Source: Nonomuraea soli (GTDB taxonomy: Bacteria; Actinomycetota; Actinomycetes; Streptosporangiales; Streptosporangiaceae). Taken from it: 64,000 bases of DNA. The position numbers and the translations under genes are program-made. The stretch spans positions 199,875 through 263,874 of the forward strand of contig NZ_JACDUR010000008.1 of the NCBI RefSeq assembly GCF_013761175.1, read 5' to 3'. This document shows, piece after piece, positions 16,906 through 26,185 of this stretch. Position 1 is the stretch's first letter; every line of letters starts with the position of its first letter. The notes under the pieces were generated by a model that saw only the letters and a list, made by a program, of their open reading frames with translations, was not told where the DNA came from and made no database searches.

Positions 16906-17691
16906 GTGACCATGCCTTTTGGATACGCCTCTCCCGAGCAGATCATGCGGGACAAGGCCGACTACGCGCGCAAGGGCATCGCCCGCGGGCGTAGCGTCGT
17001 GGTGCTGCAGTACCAGGACGGCATCCTGTTCGTGGCGCCCAACCCGTCGCGGGCGCTGCACAAGATCAGCGAGATCTACGACCGCATCGGCTTCGCGGCC
17101 GTCGGGCGTTACAACGAGTTCGAGGAGCTGCGGCTCGGCGGCATCCGCTACGCCGACATCAACGGCTACACCTACGACCGTTCCGACGTGACCGGGCGCG
17201 GTCTGGCCAACCTGTACGCCTCCAACCTGGGGCGCATCTTCACCGAGTCGATCAAGTCGCTGGAGGTCGAGGTCGTCGTCGCCGAGGTGGGCGACACGGC
17301 CGACGATGACGCGATCTACCGGCTGACCTTCGACGGTTCCGTCTTCGACGAGCACGGCTTCACGGTGATGGGCGGTCAGGCCGAGGCGGTGCTGGGCCGG
17401 CTGAAGGAGCGCTACCAGGAGGGTGCTCCGCTGGCCGACGCGCTCGACGTGGCGCTCACGGTGCTGACGGAGCCGGGCGGCGAGCGGCCGGCGGTGGGGC
17501 AGCTGGAGGTGGCGGTCCTCGACCGTAACCGGGAGCACCGCAAGTTCCTGCGCCTGGTGGGTCCGAGGCTGGAGCGGCTGTTGCAGCGTCCGGCCGGGGA
17601 GGCGCCGGCGGCTCCGGCGTCCACCTCGCAGGAGGGTGACGACGACGGCGCGCCGACGGCTCCGGAGGGTCCGCTCGACGACGGTTCCTGA
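16906..17691 (+). CDS. prcA: 20S proteasome alpha subunit
   Basis: PrcA forms the gated outer rings that dock ARC. The 261-residue protein opens with MPFGYASPEQIMRDK, the disordered gate region, then the KGIARGRSVVVLQY strand and the usual alpha-subunit core to about residue 205; the last 50 residues are an acidic Ser/Pro/Glu-rich tail. Two starts are possible: GTG 16906 after AAAGGA, or ATG 16912 after GAAGG, and the second aligns better with the mycobacterial protein. It is cotranscribed with prcB and ends in a duplicated 26-base block and a strong terminator. Confidence 0.96.
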   Translation: MTMPFGYASPEQIMRDKADYARKGIARGRSVVVLQYQDGILFVAPNPSRALHKISEIYDRIGFAAVGRYNEFEELRLGGIRYADINGYTYDRSDVTGRGLANLYASNLGRIFTESIKSLEVEVVVAEVGDTADDDAIYRLTFDGSVFDEHGFTVMGGQAEAVLGRLKERYQEGAPLADALDVALTVLTEPGGERPAVGQLEVAVLDRNREHRKFLRLVGPRLERLLQRPAGEAPAAPASTSQEGDDDGAPTAPEGPLDDGS

Positions 17692-17729
17692 CCTGCCGGA
17701 AAGGACGACGGTTCCTGAGCTGCCGAAAG
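17677..17729. repeat. 26-27 bp tandem duplication across the prcA stop codon
   Basis: Two adjacent near-identical copies (17677-17703 and 17704-17729) share GACGACGGTTCCTGA, which contains the prcA stop. The second copy runs into the terminator stem. It looks like a recent slippage duplication and does not change the reading frame. Confidence 0.85.
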
Positions 17730-17760
17730 GACGGCGGGCGTGCTGCCCGCCGTCCTTTCG
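17724..17760. terminator. bidirectional terminator between prcA and the hydrolase gene
   Basis: A perfect 16-bp stem (CGAAAGGACGGCGGGC and its complement) with a 5-base loop lies between convergent genes, 33 bases after the prcA stop and 38 bases before the end of the opposite gene. Confidence 0.93.
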
Positions 17761-17798
17761 CATGCCGTACGGCCCGCCGCGCCATGACGCGGCGGGTG

Positions 17799-19793
17799 TC
17801 AGCCGCTCGGCACCCGGGCGAGCGGTTCGCCGGTGAGCCACCGCTCGCCCGGGATGAGCCGCGCACCCAGGGCCTGGTCGATCCTGTCCTTGGGGCAGTG
17901 GTGTGCCATGCCGGGGATGAGGCACTGGTGGTCGCGCTCGGGCCCGTAGAAGCGGGTGCGCACCAGGTCGGCGGGGTCCAGGGCGGGGGTGAGGCAGACG
18001 ACCTCGGCGACGCCCGGTTCGAGGGCGCCGGCCAGGCGGGCCAGGAAGGCGCCCTGTCCCGCGCCGACGAGCCGGATCGGCAGCCCGCCACCAAGCCCGC
18101 CATCGTGCCCGCCGCCTAGCCCCGGTTCGGAGCGTGCGAACTCCACGGCCCGCAGCACGTCGTACACCCGGGCGGCGCCGAGGCTGTCCGCCAGGCCGAT
18201 CAGGTCGGAGACGAGTTTGAACGTCGTGCCGTACATGGCCTCGGGGGCGAACTCGTTGAGGCGGTGCGGCGTGAGCGCGCCGCTCGCGCGCACGTCCATG
18301 ACGACGACGTGCCGCCCCGACCGGGCGGCGCGGCGGCAGGCGTCGGCGTGGGCGGGCAGGTCGTCGGTGCCGCGGTCGAGCAGCACGATGTCGACGCCGG
18401 TGGCGGGTCGCGGGGGGTCGAAGACGACGGCGGCCGAGACGATGTCGTGCTCGGCCCACCACAACGCCTTGCGCACCCCCGGCTCCTGCGCCTCCCACCA
18501 GCGCGGGTAGAACTCCTCGCGGGGCCGGCGGCCGGCGTTCACGCGGGCGCGCAGCCACGGCAGCCCGCCTCCCGCCTCCCGGCGGTCCAGCTCGGCCAGG
18601 CGCCGCATGTTGAGGTCGAAGACCTTCGCCGAGCCCGGCACGTCGGTGGAGATCTGCCCGCTGACCGTGCACTGCAGCGCCTCGTCCGGCTGGAGCGCCG
18701 GCTCGTCGCTCAGCACGGTCGCGCTGCCGCCCAGGTGGCGCTGGAAGAAGGCGGAGGCGGCGACGGCGAGTTCGGGCGACAGCCCGTGCCCTCCGTCGGC
18801 CCGCACGTGCTCCAGCGCCGACGATCCCATCACCTGGTAGAAGCGCCGCCCTCGGGCCACGGTGCGCACCGCTCCCTCGACGGGGAAGAAGTCGTAGTTC
18901 GCCGACATGACCAGCGCCGGCCGGGGCGCCATCGCCAGCAGGAAGTCCTCGTGGTCGAGCCCGTGCAGTGCCCCGCCGGGGATGATCTGCTCGGGGTCCT
19001 GGGCCTGTCCCGAGCGCTGGTAGTCCTCCCGCGAGGACACGAAGCAGCTCGGCGCGGCGGCCGCCAGGCGGGGTTCGACGAGCATGAGCCACGTGGTCAG
19101 CGTCCCGCCGCCGCTGTTGCCCATCACCCCGACGCGGCGCGGGTCGACCTCGGGCCGGCCGGTCAGGTAGTCGAGCATGCGCCGGGCGTCGGAGACGAAG
19201 TAGCGGGCCAGGGAGTCGCCGGTCCACCAGCACTGCACGCCGGCGTGCGAGTGCTCGGGCACGTTCGCCGGGATGATCTCCCGGCCGGACGCGTCGAGGT
19301 AGCTCTTGCGCTCGCCCTGCCCGATGGTGTCGAAGCTGAGCGTGACGAGCCCGGCCCTGGCCAGCCGGGCGCACATGGCCTGGTAGCGGGGGGCGGCCTT
19401 GCCGGAGGGCGCGTGGCCGCACAGGAACAGCACGGCGCCCGCGGGCTGGGCCAGGCCGTCGGGCAGGTACAGGTTGGCCGGGATGTGGACGCCGTCGCCG
19501 ACGTCCACGATAAGCCGCTCGACGAGGTGGCCGTCGCCGCGCACCGACCCGGTACGGCGCGCCACGGGGGCCGGGCGGTCTGGCGGCAGGTCGCCGCCGA
19601 GGGCGTCGAGGGCGAGGCGGCGCAGCGCCTCCTGGCGCCGCCGTACGTCATGAGGGGTCAGCAGCAGGTCGTTGGCGGCGCGTCCGGCGGCCAGCGCCTC
19701 GGCGGTGCGCCGGTAGACGTTCTGCTGCACCTGGGTGGAGGCGTCCCACAGGCCGTCGAGAAAGGGGGCGAAGCGCGGTGCGGCCTCAGCCAT
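17799..19793 (-). CDS. alpha/beta-hydrolase, acetyl-xylan-esterase/dienelactone-hydrolase-like, two-domain
   Basis: A 664-residue protein with no signal peptide. An N-terminal helical segment is followed by an alpha/beta-hydrolase core (about 90-370) with LCGHAPSGKAA near the oxyanion site, the nucleophile elbow GVMGNSGGG and a His near ADGGHGLS. A second, degenerate hydrolase-like half follows (about 430-640) containing GAGQGAFLA. Such proteins occur in polysaccharide-utilisation loci as carbohydrate esterases. Its start overlaps the upstream beta-helix stop by 8 bases, and it is the last gene of the operon running from 27790. It may deacylate imported oligosaccharides in the cytoplasm; substrate unknown. 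Confidence 0.8.
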   Translation of the reverse strand: MAEAAPRFAPFLDGLWDASTQVQQNVYRRTAEALAAGRAANDLLLTPHDVRRRQEALRRLALDALGGDLPPDRPAPVARRTGSVRGDGHLVERLIVDVGDGVHIPANLYLPDGLAQPAGAVLFLCGHAPSGKAAPRYQAMCARLARAGLVTLSFDTIGQGERKSYLDASGREIIPANVPEHSHAGVQCWWTGDSLARYFVSDARRMLDYLTGRPEVDPRRVGVMGNSGGGTLTTWLMLVEPRLAAAAPSCFVSSREDYQRSGQAQDPEQIIPGGALHGLDHEDFLLAMAPRPALVMSANYDFFPVEGAVRTVARGRRFYQVMGSSALEHVRADGGHGLSPELAVAASAFFQRHLGGSATVLSDEPALQPDEALQCTVSGQISTDVPGSAKVFDLNMRRLAELDRREAGGGLPWLRARVNAGRRPREEFYPRWWEAQEPGVRKALWWAEHDIVSAAVVFDPPRPATGVDIVLLDRGTDDLPAHADACRRAARSGRHVVVMDVRASGALTPHRLNEFAPEAMYGTTFKLVSDLIGLADSLGAARVYDVLRAVEFARSEPGLGGGHDGGLGGGLPIRLVGAGQGAFLARLAGALEPGVAEVVCLTPALDPADLVRTRFYGPERDHQCLIPGMAHHCPKDRIDQALGARLIPGERWLTGEPLARVPSG

Positions 19794-21324
19794 ACGTGCC
19801 CACAGGGATCACGCCCACCGCGCCGGTGGGGCTGCCCCAGCGGACCGTGGGGCCGGCCACCGTGGTGGGCGTACCGTCCGGGCTGGGGTCGACGACGACG
19901 CCGTTGAGGTGGACGTACCAGCGGGAGGTGGTGGTGCCGGTGCTCTCGGTGAAGGCGCAGGCCACGAACCTGGCTCCCCACGGGTGGCTCTGGATGCCGC
20001 CCTCGGCGACGCCCGCGTAGCGGTGGTCGAAGGTGCAGCGCAGGAAGGTCTTGACCTTGGTGTCGGTGTTGGTCCAGACGCTGCGGACCTGGCGGGCGAC
20101 GAAGCGGCAGTCGGCGAACTGGACGTTCTGCCCGGAGTCGGCCGAGGCCTCGTCGGTGACGAGGTAGCCGTCGCGGTAGACCTGGCCGTTGGTCCAGGGG
20201 CGGTCCTCGAACAGGCAGTCGGCGTACTTGGTGGCCAGGGCGGCGTCCGCTCCGCCGTACCCGAGGTTGTTCCTGCCGTAGAAGTTCGACCACTTGAAGA
20301 CCAGGCCTGGCTTGTTGGTGTAGGCGCTCCACGTGGTGGTGCCCCAGAAGGTGCAGCCTTCGAAGCGGGTGTAGCCGCCGTCGCCGTTGGTGGCGATGAC
20401 GCCGGGCCCGCCGTTGTCGACGAACTCGCACCGGGTGAACAGGCCGTTCCTGCAGACGCTGCTCTCGGCCTCGATGTCGAGGCCGGAGGTGGGCGCGGAG
20501 CGTACGGCGCCGCGTCCGGTGTGGTTGAACTGGCTGTCGGTGACGGTGAGGGAGTTGCCGCCGGTCCACGACAGGCCCTGGCGGCCGTTGTATTCGCTGC
20601 GCACGCCGGTGACGGTGTGGGGTTTGGGCGGGTCGGCGGTGGTCAGGCCGCCGTAGCCGATGGTGAGGCCGTCGAGCCCGTGGTGGTGGGTGTGCACGTC
20701 GGAGATGGTCACGTTGGTGTTGCGCAGCAGCCGCATGCCGGTGGCGGTGGCCTGGATGCCGGTGTCGCCCCATCGGCCGCCCAGGACCAGCGTGCCGTTG
20801 CGGCCGTCGAGTTCGAGGTTCTCGATGGTGACGTCGCTGCTGTCCTCGACCTGGATCATGGCGCCGACGCGTGCGCGGTACAGCTCGTTGTAGTCCTCGC
20901 CGGCCGGAGGCGCCTGCGCGGTTCCGTCGTCGGGGTTGAAGGAGCCGTAGTGCAGGCCGGCGGCCAGCCGCAGGACCGCGCCCGCGCTTCCGCGGATGTG
21001 CAGGAAGGCCAGGTTCTTGAACTCCAGCATGGTCCAGTAGCGGTAGTAGGGCTGTCCTGCCACGCGTCCCTGGTTCTGGCCGCCGATCTTGTACACCCCA
21101 GCCGGGATGTCGAGCGTCCCGCCTCCGGCGGCGGTGATCTTCTCCACGGCTCTCTGCAGGGCGCCGGTGTCGTTGCCGACGCCGTCGCCCTTGGCGCCGC
21201 AGTCGGTCTTGAGGTTGATGACGGGGTAGGCGGCGGCGCGGGCGGGCAGCGGTAACGCGCCTGCGGCGGCGACGGCGGCGGCGCCGAGCAGGACGGCGCG
21301 GCGGCGGAGCGGGGGATGGGACAC
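19786..21324 (-). CDS. Tat-exported right-handed parallel beta-helix protein
   Basis: The 512-residue precursor starts with a twin-arginine signal (LRRRAVLLGAAAVAAAGAL, cleavage near PARA). The mature part begins INLKTDCGAKGDGVGNDT, the opening typical of pectate-lyase-like/polygalacturonase-like helices, and carries repeated short strands such as VTIENLELDG, VTISDVHTH and LTVTDSQFNHTG through residue 440. This fold is used by pectin and other uronate lyases or hydrolases. GTG 21324 has GGAGGAG 8 bases upstream. Within the operon it is probably the extracellular depolymerase; I cannot name the catalytic residues. Confidence 0.85.
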   Translation of the reverse strand: MSHPPLRRRAVLLGAAAVAAAGALPLPARAAAYPVINLKTDCGAKGDGVGNDTGALQRAVEKITAAGGGTLDIPAGVYKIGGQNQGRVAGQPYYRYWTMLEFKNLAFLHIRGSAGAVLRLAAGLHYGSFNPDDGTAQAPPAGEDYNELYRARVGAMIQVEDSSDVTIENLELDGRNGTLVLGGRWGDTGIQATATGMRLLRNTNVTISDVHTHHHGLDGLTIGYGGLTTADPPKPHTVTGVRSEYNGRQGLSWTGGNSLTVTDSQFNHTGRGAVRSAPTSGLDIEAESSVCRNGLFTRCEFVDNGGPGVIATNGDGGYTRFEGCTFWGTTTWSAYTNKPGLVFKWSNFYGRNNLGYGGADAALATKYADCLFEDRPWTNGQVYRDGYLVTDEASADSGQNVQFADCRFVARQVRSVWTNTDTKVKTFLRCTFDHRYAGVAEGGIQSHPWGARFVACAFTESTGTTTSRWYVHLNGVVVDPSPDGTPTTVAGPTVRWGSPTGAVGVIPVGTYG

Positions 21325-21347
21325 GGGGACTCCTCCGAGTCGGGTGA

Positions 21348-22250
21348 TCACTTGAGGGCGCCGGCGACCATGCCGGTCTGGATCTGCCGCTGGAAGCTGA
21401 GGTAGACGACGAGCACGGGCAGGATGGAGATGGTCAGCCCGGCGAACAGCGCGCTCCAGTCGCCCGCGTAACCCTGGCTGACGGCCAGGTTGGCCAGGCC
21501 CTGCGTCAGGACGTACTTGTCGGGGCTCGACTGCAGGATCAGCGGGAGCAGGTACTGGTTCCACTGGCCGAGCACGACGAAGATGCCGACGCTGACCAGG
21601 CCGGGCCGCGCCACCGGCAGCATGATCCGCAGGAACGTGCCCCAGTGGCCGCAGCCGTCGATGAAGGCGGCCTCGGCCAGGCTCGTGGGCAGGGTGCGGA
21701 AGTAGGCGGTCAGGAAGAAGACCGCGAACGGCAGGCTGTAGACGGAGTAGATGAGGGCCAGCCCGAGCAGCGAGTCGGCCAGGCCCAGGCCGCGGGCGAT
21801 GAAGAACAGCGGCACGATCGCCAGGAACGTCGGGAAGGTCATCCCGGCGACGAACAGGTAGTAGACGGCGCGGTTGCCGCGGAAGGTGTAGCGGGCCACG
21901 ACGTAGGCGACGAGCGCTCCCATGCCGAGGGTCAGCGCGGAGCCGACGGCGACGACGATCGTGGTGTTGAGGAAGTAGCGGCCGATGTCGGCGGTGGTCC
22001 AGGCGTTGACGAAGTTCTCCCAGCGCGGGCTGGACGGCAGGCTCCACGGGTCGGCCAGCACCTCGTCGCTGGTTTTGAGCGACGACAGCACCGCCCAGGC
22101 CAGCGGCAGGACCACCATGGCGGCCCAGGTGAGCAGGATGCCGTGGGTGAAGACGTTCAGCACGGCCCCGCCCGCCCGCTCGCGCACCGGCGGTGACGCG
22201 GGCGGGGCGGTGGTGGCGGCGGGCCGGGGGACTTCCAGCAGGGTGCTCAT
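21348..22250 (-). CDS. sugar ABC transporter permease (MalG/LacG type)
   Basis: A 300-residue CUT1 permease with a Pro/Ala-rich cytoplasmic N-terminus, six membrane segments from residue 28, and an EAA loop at LAEAAFIDGCGHWGTFL. It begins 7 bases after the stop of its partner permease. Part of the beta-helix operon; there is no ATPase gene in this operon. Confidence 0.93.
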   Translation of the reverse strand: MSTLLEVPRPAATTAPPASPPVRERAGGAVLNVFTHGILLTWAAMVVLPLAWAVLSSLKTSDEVLADPWSLPSSPRWENFVNAWTTADIGRYFLNTTIVVAVGSALTLGMGALVAYVVARYTFRGNRAVYYLFVAGMTFPTFLAIVPLFFIARGLGLADSLLGLALIYSVYSLPFAVFFLTAYFRTLPTSLAEAAFIDGCGHWGTFLRIMLPVARPGLVSVGIFVVLGQWNQYLLPLILQSSPDKYVLTQGLANLAVSQGYAGDWSALFAGLTISILPVLVVYLSFQRQIQTGMVAGALK

Positions 22251-22257
22251 CGTGGTC

Positions 22258-23175
22258 CTAGTACTCGATGCGGTCGCGGCGGGTCACCTTCAGCGACACC
22301 CAGGCGAACACCAGGGTGAGCAGCAGCAGGGCGACGCCGATGGCGGTGGCGTAGCCGAACCGGCTGTCCTGGAAGGCGGTGAGGTAGAGGTGGTTGCCCA
22401 GCACCTGGGTGGCGTTGTCTGGTCCGCCCGAGCCGCCGGCCGCCGACATCACGTTGACGATGGCGAACATGTCGAGGGCGTGGATGCCGAGGTAGACGCC
22501 GGCGACCTGGACGGTGTCCCAGATGAGCGGCAGGGTGACGCGGTGGAAGATCTGCCAGCGGGAGGCGCCGTCGAGGCGGGCGGCCTCGTAGATCTCGGTG
22601 GGGATCGAGCTCATCGCGCCCATGAACAGCACGACGTAGAAGCCGACCGACAACCACACGATGACGGCCAGGATGGCCGGGTAGGCGGTCTGCTTGTCGC
22701 CGAGCCAGTTCACCGGGTCGATGCCCACCACGCCGAGCAGGCCGTTGGCCAGCCCGCTCGCGGTGGGGTCGTAGACGTTGGAGAACAGCACGCCGATGAC
22801 GGCGATCGACAGCACGTGCGGGAAGAAGTAGGCGATCCGGTAGAACGCCGCGCCCCGCACGCCGGTGGCCCCGCCGCGGGCGCGGTAGCGCCCGACGCGG
22901 ATCATGGTGGCGAAGAACAGGCCCAGCGCGAGCGTGGCGACGGGGATGACGACCACGGCGATCACGTTGTGCCACAGCGAGATCCAGAACACCTCGTCGT
23001 CCAGGAGCCGGGCGTAGTTGGCCAGCCCGACGAAGTTCCGCTCGGGTGAGAGCCCGTTCCAGTCGGTCAGGGAGATGTAGAACGACTGGAGGTAGGGGGA
23101 GACCACCAGGACGCAGTAGAGGAGCACCGGCACCGCGAGCGCGGTGATGATGAACCTTCGGCTTCCCGCACGCAT
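22258..23175 (-). CDS. sugar ABC transporter permease (MalF/MsmF type)
   Basis: A 305-residue CUT1 permease beginning MRAGSRRFI, with six hydrophobic segments and the EAA loop at EAARLDGASRWQIFH around residues 205-220. It starts 4 bases after the binding-protein stop and pairs with the next gene product. Like the rest of this operon it probably relies on an ATPase encoded elsewhere, as MsiK-dependent systems do. Confidence 0.93.
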   Translation of the reverse strand: MRAGSRRFIITALAVPVLLYCVLVVSPYLQSFYISLTDWNGLSPERNFVGLANYARLLDDEVFWISLWHNVIAVVVIPVATLALGLFFATMIRVGRYRARGGATGVRGAAFYRIAYFFPHVLSIAVIGVLFSNVYDPTASGLANGLLGVVGIDPVNWLGDKQTAYPAILAVIVWLSVGFYVVLFMGAMSSIPTEIYEAARLDGASRWQIFHRVTLPLIWDTVQVAGVYLGIHALDMFAIVNVMSAAGGSGGPDNATQVLGNHLYLTAFQDSRFGYATAIGVALLLLTLVFAWVSLKVTRRDRIEY

Positions 23176-23179
23176 CGGC

Positions 23180-24595
23180 TCACACCTCGTACTTGGGGAC
23201 GGAGGGGTCCTCGCGCAGCGTGTCGGCCATCTTCTGGCAGCGTTCGCTCCACTGGTCCGGGTTGATCTCGCCGGTCATGAGCGCGCTGGTGGCGGCGGCC
23301 GCCTCGGTCTGCAGCTTGGCGTACCAGGTGCCGTACCGCCAGTGGAAGGTGTCGTCGCCGGAGGCCGCCAGCGCCTCGCGCAGCGACTTCAGGCCCGAGC
23401 TCTCCTGTTCGGGCGTGTATCCGGCCAGGCTGGTGAGGGTCTGGGTCTGGCCGGTGAAGTTCTTCGACGCCTGCGGCGACAGCAGGATCCGCATGAGCTC
23501 CAGGCCGCCGTAGGGGTTCTTGGCCTGGGCGGGCACGATGTAGCCCTCGTTGCCCATGCCGCGGATCGCGGCCTGCGGCAGCGCGTCGTCGGCGCTCAGC
23601 GAGGGGGTGGGGGCGATCACCATGTCGAAGCCGTCGGGCGTGACGTCGCCGAGTTCGCTCTCCAGCCAGGAGCCGCACGGGATGAACGCCGCCTTGCCCT
23701 TGGCCCAGTAGGTCTGCGCCTGGATGTGGGTCAGGCCGGAGGTGCCCTCCATGATGTAGCCCTTCTCCACCAGCTGGTGCAGGGCTCTGGCGGCGGCCAT
23801 CACCGGCTCGCTGCGCCAGCTGCCGGGGGCCAGGGTGTCGAGCGCCTTGCGGGTCTCCAGGCCGCCGGCCTTGATCGCCATCATGATGAGCGGGGTGAGG
23901 ATGTAGCTGGGCACCTTGCCCTGGTAGGTCCAGGGCGCCATGCCGGTGGCCGACTTGATCTCGGCGCACAGGTCGAGCATCCCGTCCCAGGTCGTCGGGT
24001 AGGTCCAGCCGTGCTTGGCGAACAGGGAGCGGCTGTAGTACAGGCCGTGCACGGTGTAGGTGTAGTAGAGGACGTACGGCTTGCCCTTGAAGGAGCCCTG
24101 GTCGACGATGCCGGGCAGCAGGGTCTCGCGCACGGTCTTGCCGCCGCCGTCGAGAGCGGGGGCATCCAGCAGCGGGGTGAGGTCCATCAGCTGGTCGTTG
24201 TCGACCAGGGGGGCCAGCGCCAGCGCGCCGGCTCCGGAGTTGTCGATCAGGTCGGGCACGTCGCCGGAGACGAACCGGGGCTGCAGCTGCTTGCCCAGGT
24301 CCTGGCCGCCGGTGTGCTTGAACTGCGCCTGCGGGAAACGCTGCTTGAAGATCGCCTGCGCGTCGAGCACGTACTGGTCGCCGTAGCCGCCCTTGAAGAT
24401 GACGGTTTCCACGGGCTTGTCGGCCAGGACTCCCAGGGGGTTGTCGGGGGTGAGCCCGCCCCGCGTGGGAGCCGCAGCGGGGGCGGTGCCGGTGGAGGTC
24501 GTGGCGCAGCCCGACAGCAGGGCGGCGCCCAGGCCGGCGCCCAGGGCGAGAACCGATCGGCGGGTGGGCCGGGAGGTGGGGTCGATCATCGTCAC
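23180..24595 (-). CDS. sugar ABC transporter substrate-binding lipoprotein (Tat-type signal)
   Basis: A 471-residue family 1 solute-binding protein. The signal TRRSVLALGAGLGAALLSGC combines a twin-arginine pair with a lipobox (LSGC), so it is probably exported folded and then lipidated. The GTG at 24595 forms a GTGA overlap with the stop of the upstream beta-helix gene and has GAGAGG upstream; an ATG two codons later is possible. The mature part has the usual YYSRSLFAKHGW and PCGSWLESEL segments. It should deliver oligosaccharides released by the two beta-helix enzymes. Confidence 0.92.
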   Translation of the reverse strand: MTMIDPTSRPTRRSVLALGAGLGAALLSGCATTSTGTAPAAAPTRGGLTPDNPLGVLADKPVETVIFKGGYGDQYVLDAQAIFKQRFPQAQFKHTGGQDLGKQLQPRFVSGDVPDLIDNSGAGALALAPLVDNDQLMDLTPLLDAPALDGGGKTVRETLLPGIVDQGSFKGKPYVLYYTYTVHGLYYSRSLFAKHGWTYPTTWDGMLDLCAEIKSATGMAPWTYQGKVPSYILTPLIMMAIKAGGLETRKALDTLAPGSWRSEPVMAAARALHQLVEKGYIMEGTSGLTHIQAQTYWAKGKAAFIPCGSWLESELGDVTPDGFDMVIAPTPSLSADDALPQAAIRGMGNEGYIVPAQAKNPYGGLELMRILLSPQASKNFTGQTQTLTSLAGYTPEQESSGLKSLREALAASGDDTFHWRYGTWYAKLQTEAAAATSALMTGEINPDQWSERCQKMADTLREDPSVPKYEV

Positions 24596-26166
24596 TGCCT
24601 GCCTCTCACGGTGATGGTCAGCGTGTCGCGCCCGGCCACGCTCGTTCCCGGCAGGGGGCGCAGGGTCAGGGTCAGCTCGCACGCCGCGGCGTCGGGGCGG
24701 ATCCTGACGGGGATGTCGGCCGTGCGCCCGCCCGCCGGGATGACGGCCACGCCGGGCAGGCCGTCGTAGTCGACGCGGTTGCGGGCGCTGCCGCCGGTGT
24801 CGTAGCGCAGCACGAGGGGGGCGGCGGTGTCGGGCCCGAGGCGGCGGACGGTGACCGTGATGGTCTGGCCCGCCTGGCCGACCGGGCGGCCGGTCAGCGC
24901 CACCTGGGCGGCGCCGTCGTGGGGGCGGATGTCGAGGTCCACCTCCTTGGTGGCTCCGGCCGTGTCGATGATCGGCTGCCGCGGGCGCAGCGCCCACAGG
25001 GTGCCGGTGACGTTCGACAGGACCGGGTCACCGGCTCCCTCGACGCCGGCGAGGAACGGCCCGGCCAGGTCGGCCAGGACGACGCAGTCGTCGAAGCGCG
25101 CGTTGCCGTACTCGGGCAGGACCGTGACCAGGCCGGACCAGATCTTGACGAACGGGTCGGTGCGCGGCTGCTCGCGCAGCGCGGTGAAGGCGACCCGCTC
25201 GAACGTGGTGCGCAGCCCGTCGTAGCCGCGCACGCCGTACAGGTTGACGGTGCCGGGGGAGTCGCCGGCGTCGAAGACGCAGTCGCGGAAGGTGATCGAG
25301 CCGGCGGCCGGGCCGCGCACGCCGGGCTGGACGTGCACGACCGCGTCGCCGGTCGGACCCATGTAGCAGCGCTCGACCAGCACCGAGGCCGGGGTGCTGT
25401 CGGCGTTGTAGCGCATGAGGTTCATCTCGAAGCTGTACTTCTTGTTGCCGGCGAAGACGGTGTCGCGGATGACGACGTCCTTGATCAGCTGGGGCGCCGA
25501 GTCGGGCTCCAGGTCGATGCCGGCCTCCGGGGCGGTGCCCTGGGTGTTGATCAGCGCGCAGCCCTCGATGAGCAGGCCGTCGGCGTAGATCACGCTGATG
25601 GCGTTGCGCTTGTTGTCGTCGCAGACCACGTTGCGGATGACGACGTTCTTGGAGCCGCCGCCGAGGATGACGCCGTCGCCGGGGGCGCCGCGCAGGACCA
25701 GGCCCTCGACGGTGATCGACTCGCTGGTGCCCATGCGGACGATCGAGCGCCACTCGCCGGTGTACTCGGGCTTGTTCATCACGCACGTCGCGCCGTACCC
25801 GATGAGTTTGACGTTCTTGCGGCCGTGGATGCGCCAGATGCCGTCGCGCGTGTCGGGGAAGCCGCCGGCCAGGCCGCGCAGGGTGACGCCGTCCTCGAGG
25901 ATGACGGTGAGGTCGTCGCGGTTGATCCACAGCGGGCGGGTGATCCAGTCCTGGCCGACGTCGTCGATGATGACGACGTCCGCGCCGCTGGCCAGGGCGG
26001 CCGTCAGGGCCGGGGTGGCGTCGACGGGGTCGAAGCCGAAGTCGGAGGCGCGCACGGCGGTGGCGTCGGGGGAGGCGTGCGCGGCGGCGACGCTGGCCTG
26101 CGTGGCTCCGTAGAGCACCGGGGCGAGCGCGGCCATGCGCAGGAGGGTCCTGCGGGTGAGGGGCAT
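24592..26166 (-). CDS. Tat-exported parallel beta-helix protein with C-terminal beta domain
   Basis: The 524-residue precursor has a twin-arginine signal (LTRRTLLRMAALAPVLYG). Residues about 40-390 form a right-handed beta-helix with short repeated strands (VKLIGYGATCVM, ITVEGLVLRG, VVIRNVVCDD, LLIEGCALIN). Residues about 395-524 are a beta-rich domain of the calx-beta or FN3-like sort ending ITVRGRQ. It differs from the beta-helix protein at 19786 in sequence, so the two probably attack different bonds of one polymer or modify its side chains. GGAGA precedes ATG 26166. Specific activity unknown. Confidence 0.82.
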   Translation of the reverse strand: MPLTRRTLLRMAALAPVLYGATQASVAAAHASPDATAVRASDFGFDPVDATPALTAALASGADVVIIDDVGQDWITRPLWINRDDLTVILEDGVTLRGLAGGFPDTRDGIWRIHGRKNVKLIGYGATCVMNKPEYTGEWRSIVRMGTSESITVEGLVLRGAPGDGVILGGGSKNVVIRNVVCDDNKRNAISVIYADGLLIEGCALINTQGTAPEAGIDLEPDSAPQLIKDVVIRDTVFAGNKKYSFEMNLMRYNADSTPASVLVERCYMGPTGDAVVHVQPGVRGPAAGSITFRDCVFDAGDSPGTVNLYGVRGYDGLRTTFERVAFTALREQPRTDPFVKIWSGLVTVLPEYGNARFDDCVVLADLAGPFLAGVEGAGDPVLSNVTGTLWALRPRQPIIDTAGATKEVDLDIRPHDGAAQVALTGRPVGQAGQTITVTVRRLGPDTAAPLVLRYDTGGSARNRVDYDGLPGVAVIPAGGRTADIPVRIRPDAAACELTLTLRPLPGTSVAGRDTLTITVRGRQ

Positions 26167-26185
26167 GAGGGTCTCCGGGGGGTTC

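Noticed and set aside
16042..17691. Possible inactive proteasome
   Set aside because: Thr55 with its flanking motif and the alpha-subunit gate region are intact, so an active 20S particle is expected.
14497..19422. A 1641-codon continuous minus-strand frame
   Set aside because: The binding protein occupies only its end; the rest is antisense to prcB and prcA and out of frame with the hydrolase gene.
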